Assembly: GCF_001625565.1 (NCBI RefSeq)
Contig: NZ_AUXS01000042.1
Location: forward strand, 62,001-126,000
Direction: 5' to 3'
Length of the DNA stretch: 64,000 bases
Source of the DNA: Pseudoalteromonas luteoviolacea NCIMB 1944
Lineage (GTDB): Bacteria > Pseudomonadota > Gammaproteobacteria > Enterobacterales > Alteromonadaceae
Shown: one piece after another, positions 61,990-64,000 of the stretch
How positions within the stretch are numbered: the first letter of the stretch is position 1
Layout: each line of letters opens with the position of its first letter
Notes under the pieces: model-generated
What the model was told of the DNA's origin: nothing
Seen by the model: the letters and a program-made list of their open reading frames with translations, nothing else
The model's database searches: none
Made by a program: the position numbers and the translations under genes

Positions 61990-63597
61990 ACTTTTAAACT
62001 CAATCTCAATTTGGCCATCAATTAATTTTGCGGTGCACGGAGGGTAGCTGCGATTTGTCGTATATGTTTTATCAAAAATATGGAGCTCGACGCCAGAGTG
62101 AAGTGCTGATGTAGCCTGCAAGTGTGTACCTTCGAGTAATTCATGCAATGTATGGTCGAGTTCGCTGAGCTTATTTTCCAATGCTTCAGCTTGTTGACAG
62201 TAATGAGTTTGGGTTGCACTGATTTTTGCCATGAGCACTTTCTTTTTTTCGACATCTTTAAGCTGATCTGCTTTTTCAACCGCTTTTTGGAGATTATCAA
62301 GTTGCTCGTCAGTTTCTCCCAAGTCTCTTATACACTGGTCGGTTTTACTGGTGATTTCAACTCCTGAGTTAGCAAGATAGACTGACATGGTGGCACCTGA
62401 TGGGCTGCCGATCTCTCCCGCTGTGATTGATTGGGCATCAAATACTGTACCGCCTATAAGTTTACCGCGAGGGTTATCTTCCAACCCTATTCTGACAGTT
62501 CGTAAGGCTTTTATATCGCAGTGATTTGCTTGTTTTTGAATGTAGATATTTCGCGCTTCCAAATAGGTGTACTGTCCGTGTACGATATCAATGTTGCCCT
62601 CGGCAATGAGCTTGCAAGTTAAGCTTTGATCGTTGTCACTGTGATCCAAGTGGCCAATAACACCTCCACGCACTTCAATGTTGCCATCACTGATAATTTC
62701 TCCTGACTCAACCGTGCCCATGACAGTAACATCACCAGACGCTTTTACGCGCATGCCGGGTTCGACATTGTGAGTAACAATGACACTACCGCTAAATTCA
62801 ATATGTCCAGATTTAACATTGACGTCAGCGATGGTAAAAATATCATCTACGCGCATACCATTTTGAATATCTGAAGGGCAGCCGGCAATGGTTGCAATGA
62901 GTTCTAGCGGGTTCGTTGGAGAAATTTCTGTGCCTTCTCCTGCAACTAACTGAAATGATTCACCTGGCATAGGTTCAATGCTTTCTCCTGTCACTGTAAA
63001 TCCCTCTTTGCCCGGCGTGGCAGGGCGTTGAGTGATCAATAGTGTGCCGGGAGAGACGCTGGATAAAGCGCCAAAATCACGCATATCTACTGTGCCATCT
63101 TCTCTGAGTTTTGGCTGCTTCAAGCGTTCTTTTAGGGTCAAAACATGCGAGATCAGCTTGGCTGGCAGACCATTTTCTGGTGGGCGACCTTGTGCGATAA
63201 CACCGTGATGCTCAGAGCCCGGAGGTGCATCAAATTGTTTGGAAAGAATACTTTCTAAGAAGGCTTGCTTATACCCTCTGCATACGCCGGACTTTACGAT
63301 GATTTTTTTAGCTTGATCTAGGCTAATGAGACTGCCACCTTGCGCAGTCCTTAAAGTGGCTGAAGCCTGCATCTTATCTTCTGAAATGGAGATCCGTAAC
63401 TGGGCGTTTTTTTGTTTTGCGACCAGCAATTGTTGCTCAGCATCTTGACTCTGGAAATAGGCGGCAATGGAGTCGTGATCTACTTCACAATCGGCATAGG
63501 GTGAGCACTCAAGCGCCTCGACGATGAAGGCTTGGCTAGGTGGCGTAGCTGACGCAACGTCCATTAATATTTGGCCATCTTTAGTGACTTTAAACAC
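61987..63597 (-). CDS. FapA/DUF342 family protein
   Basis: The protein has 536 residues. The middle is a beta-helix of polar repeats (for example VKSGHIEFSGSVIVTHNVEPG, GSVVVMGTV-like turns and NIEVRGGVIGH). It ends with a long coiled coil (about 435-500) and a small C-terminal domain, the DUF342/FapA plan. FapA in Vibrio helps localise FlhF and polar flagella and responds to glucose signalling. A GTG start at 63597 has AAGGA 7 bases upstream. A hairpin lies in its leader. Confidence 0.88.
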   Translation of the reverse strand: MFKVTKDGQILMDVASATPPSQAFIVEALECSPYADCEVDHDSIAAYFQSQDAEQQLLVAKQKNAQLRISISEDKMQASATLRTAQGGSLISLDQAKKIIVKSGVCRGYKQAFLESILSKQFDAPPGSEHHGVIAQGRPPENGLPAKLISHVLTLKERLKQPKLREDGTVDMRDFGALSSVSPGTLLITQRPATPGKEGFTVTGESIEPMPGESFQLVAGEGTEISPTNPLELIATIAGCPSDIQNGMRVDDIFTIADVNVKSGHIEFSGSVIVTHNVEPGMRVKASGDVTVMGTVESGEIISDGNIEVRGGVIGHLDHSDNDQSLTCKLIAEGNIDIVHGQYTYLEARNIYIQKQANHCDIKALRTVRIGLEDNPRGKLIGGTVFDAQSITAGEIGSPSGATMSVYLANSGVEITSKTDQCIRDLGETDEQLDNLQKAVEKADQLKDVEKKKVLMAKISATQTHYCQQAEALENKLSELDHTLHELLEGTHLQATSALHSGVELHIFDKTYTTNRSYPPCTAKLIDGQIEIEFKS

Positions 63598-63618
63598 AGA
63601 CTATTCCTTATAGACCGA

Positions 63619-63640
63619 GCGGCTCTATAAAAGAGTCCGC
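63619..63640 (-). promoter_or_regulatory. Leader hairpin of fapA
   Basis: GCGGCTCT (63619-63626) pairs with AGAG and CCGC (63632-63640, one bulged T) around ATAAA. On the minus strand it ends 8 bases before the ribosome binding site, so it could influence translation. Confidence 0.35.
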
Positions 63641-63923
63641 ACTTCAACTTACCCTTTTTATTTGCAGTGGCGGCAAAAAATACCTCTTACACATAACATA
63701 TTATTTGTAGTTAGTATGACAACCAAATGCTCAATAAATTCCGACATTCACCTTTAAAGCTGTAAAACCAAGCATCGATTGACTCATTTTATTAGGTTAT
63801 ACGTATGTATGTGTTACCAGCTTGCTTAATTAATATTATGTAGTCAAGCTGTTAAGATCAAAGTTCGCTGGAGAATTTTAGGCTTTTTGTGTATTTGCTC
63901 TCTTCGTTTAACACATAGAAGCA
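63641..63923. other. Intergenic region upstream of fapA
   Basis: Rather AT-rich; no gene, repeat or clear promoter was recognised. Confidence 0.3.
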
Positions 63924-63952
63924 AAAACGGCCCGCTAAAAGCGGGCCGTTTT
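63924..63952 (-). terminator. Terminator of a gene entering from the right edge
   Basis: AAAACGGCCCGC (63924-63935) pairs with GCGGGCCGTTTT (63941-63952) around TAAAA. The minus-strand reading ends in TTTTT, fitting a minus-strand gene to the right. Confidence 0.85.
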
Positions 63953-63975
63953 GATGTAAGTTCAACAATGAAAAT

Positions 63976-64000
63976 TTAATTCATTGAAGGCAGTTCCATA
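63976..64000 (-). CDS. Possible 3' end of a minus-strand gene (partial)
   Basis: A frame reading into the window from the right ends MELPSMN and a TAA at 63976-63978. The strong minus-strand terminator 24 bases further on supports a gene end here. Only seven codons are visible, so no product can be named, and another frame is possible. Confidence 0.35.

Noticed and set aside
1..64000. tRNA, rRNA, CRISPR arrays, insertion sequences
   Set aside because: None was seen on either strand: no clover-leaf with CCA-type end, no regularly spaced repeats, no transposase.

Overview
The window is a chromosomal segment of a marine gammaproteobacterium. Pseudoalteromonas, or a close relative in the Alteromonadales, fits best. 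The protein style, the block ampD-nadC-pilA/C/D-coaE-pilB-yacG, the mtnN plus CbiB-like pair, arcA/arcB, folE2 and a FapA-type DUF342 protein all point that way. This placement is by protein recognition only; no 16S or database comparison was possible. The sequence is moderately AT-rich and densely coding on both strands. No rRNA, tRNA, CRISPR array, insertion sequence or prophage was found.

Left part (1-21.8 kb) is the more accessory half. It opens inside a hybrid histidine kinase. Next come a secreted beta-helix protein divergent from a membrane-anchored winged-helix regulator with a LamG-like outer domain, an S9 peptidase, and a very short GG-leader peptide gene (7416-7559). A GNAT and a LysE exporter follow, with a divergent MocR regulator, then RidA and a J-domain-like tail-anchored protein. 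The alpha-2-macroglobulin/PBP1C pair comes next, and then an AraC-GyrI regulator and a secreted esterase divergent from a LysR regulator.

Middle part (21.8-41 kb) is conserved core. It holds the type IV pilus block with coaE and yacG (pilB sits after coaE instead of next to pilC), nadC, ampD-ampE, a large double-PilZ protein, radA with a membrane-anchored unknown, a MepM-like M23 peptidase divergent from tyrS, mtnN with a CbiB/CobD paralogue, a DUF2726 protein and folE2.

Right part (41-64 kb) carries arcB and arcA tail to tail, a YfiR-like protein coupled to a histidine kinase, rsmC, trmB, mutY-yggX, ispB divergent from rplU-rpmA-obgE, folA, a DUF3718 protein, hpf and galU. It then has a degenerate integrase-like protein, an RHH protein head to head with a glyoxalase, recG-trmH, asnC divergent from asnA, and fapA. 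A minus-strand gene appears to enter from the right edge.

The signals most worth following are: the LamG one-component regulator with its beta-helix partner; the orphan GG-leader peptide and its structured 3' region; the YfiR/CHASE8-like pair ending in a kinase rather than a diguanylate cyclase; the RHH/glyoxalase pair whose start codons lie 14 bp apart across a palindromic Shine-Dalgarno; and a perfect FNR-type palindrome at 7126-7139. Many start codons were moved from the longest reading frame to a site with a better ribosome binding site or a better family match; each case is noted.
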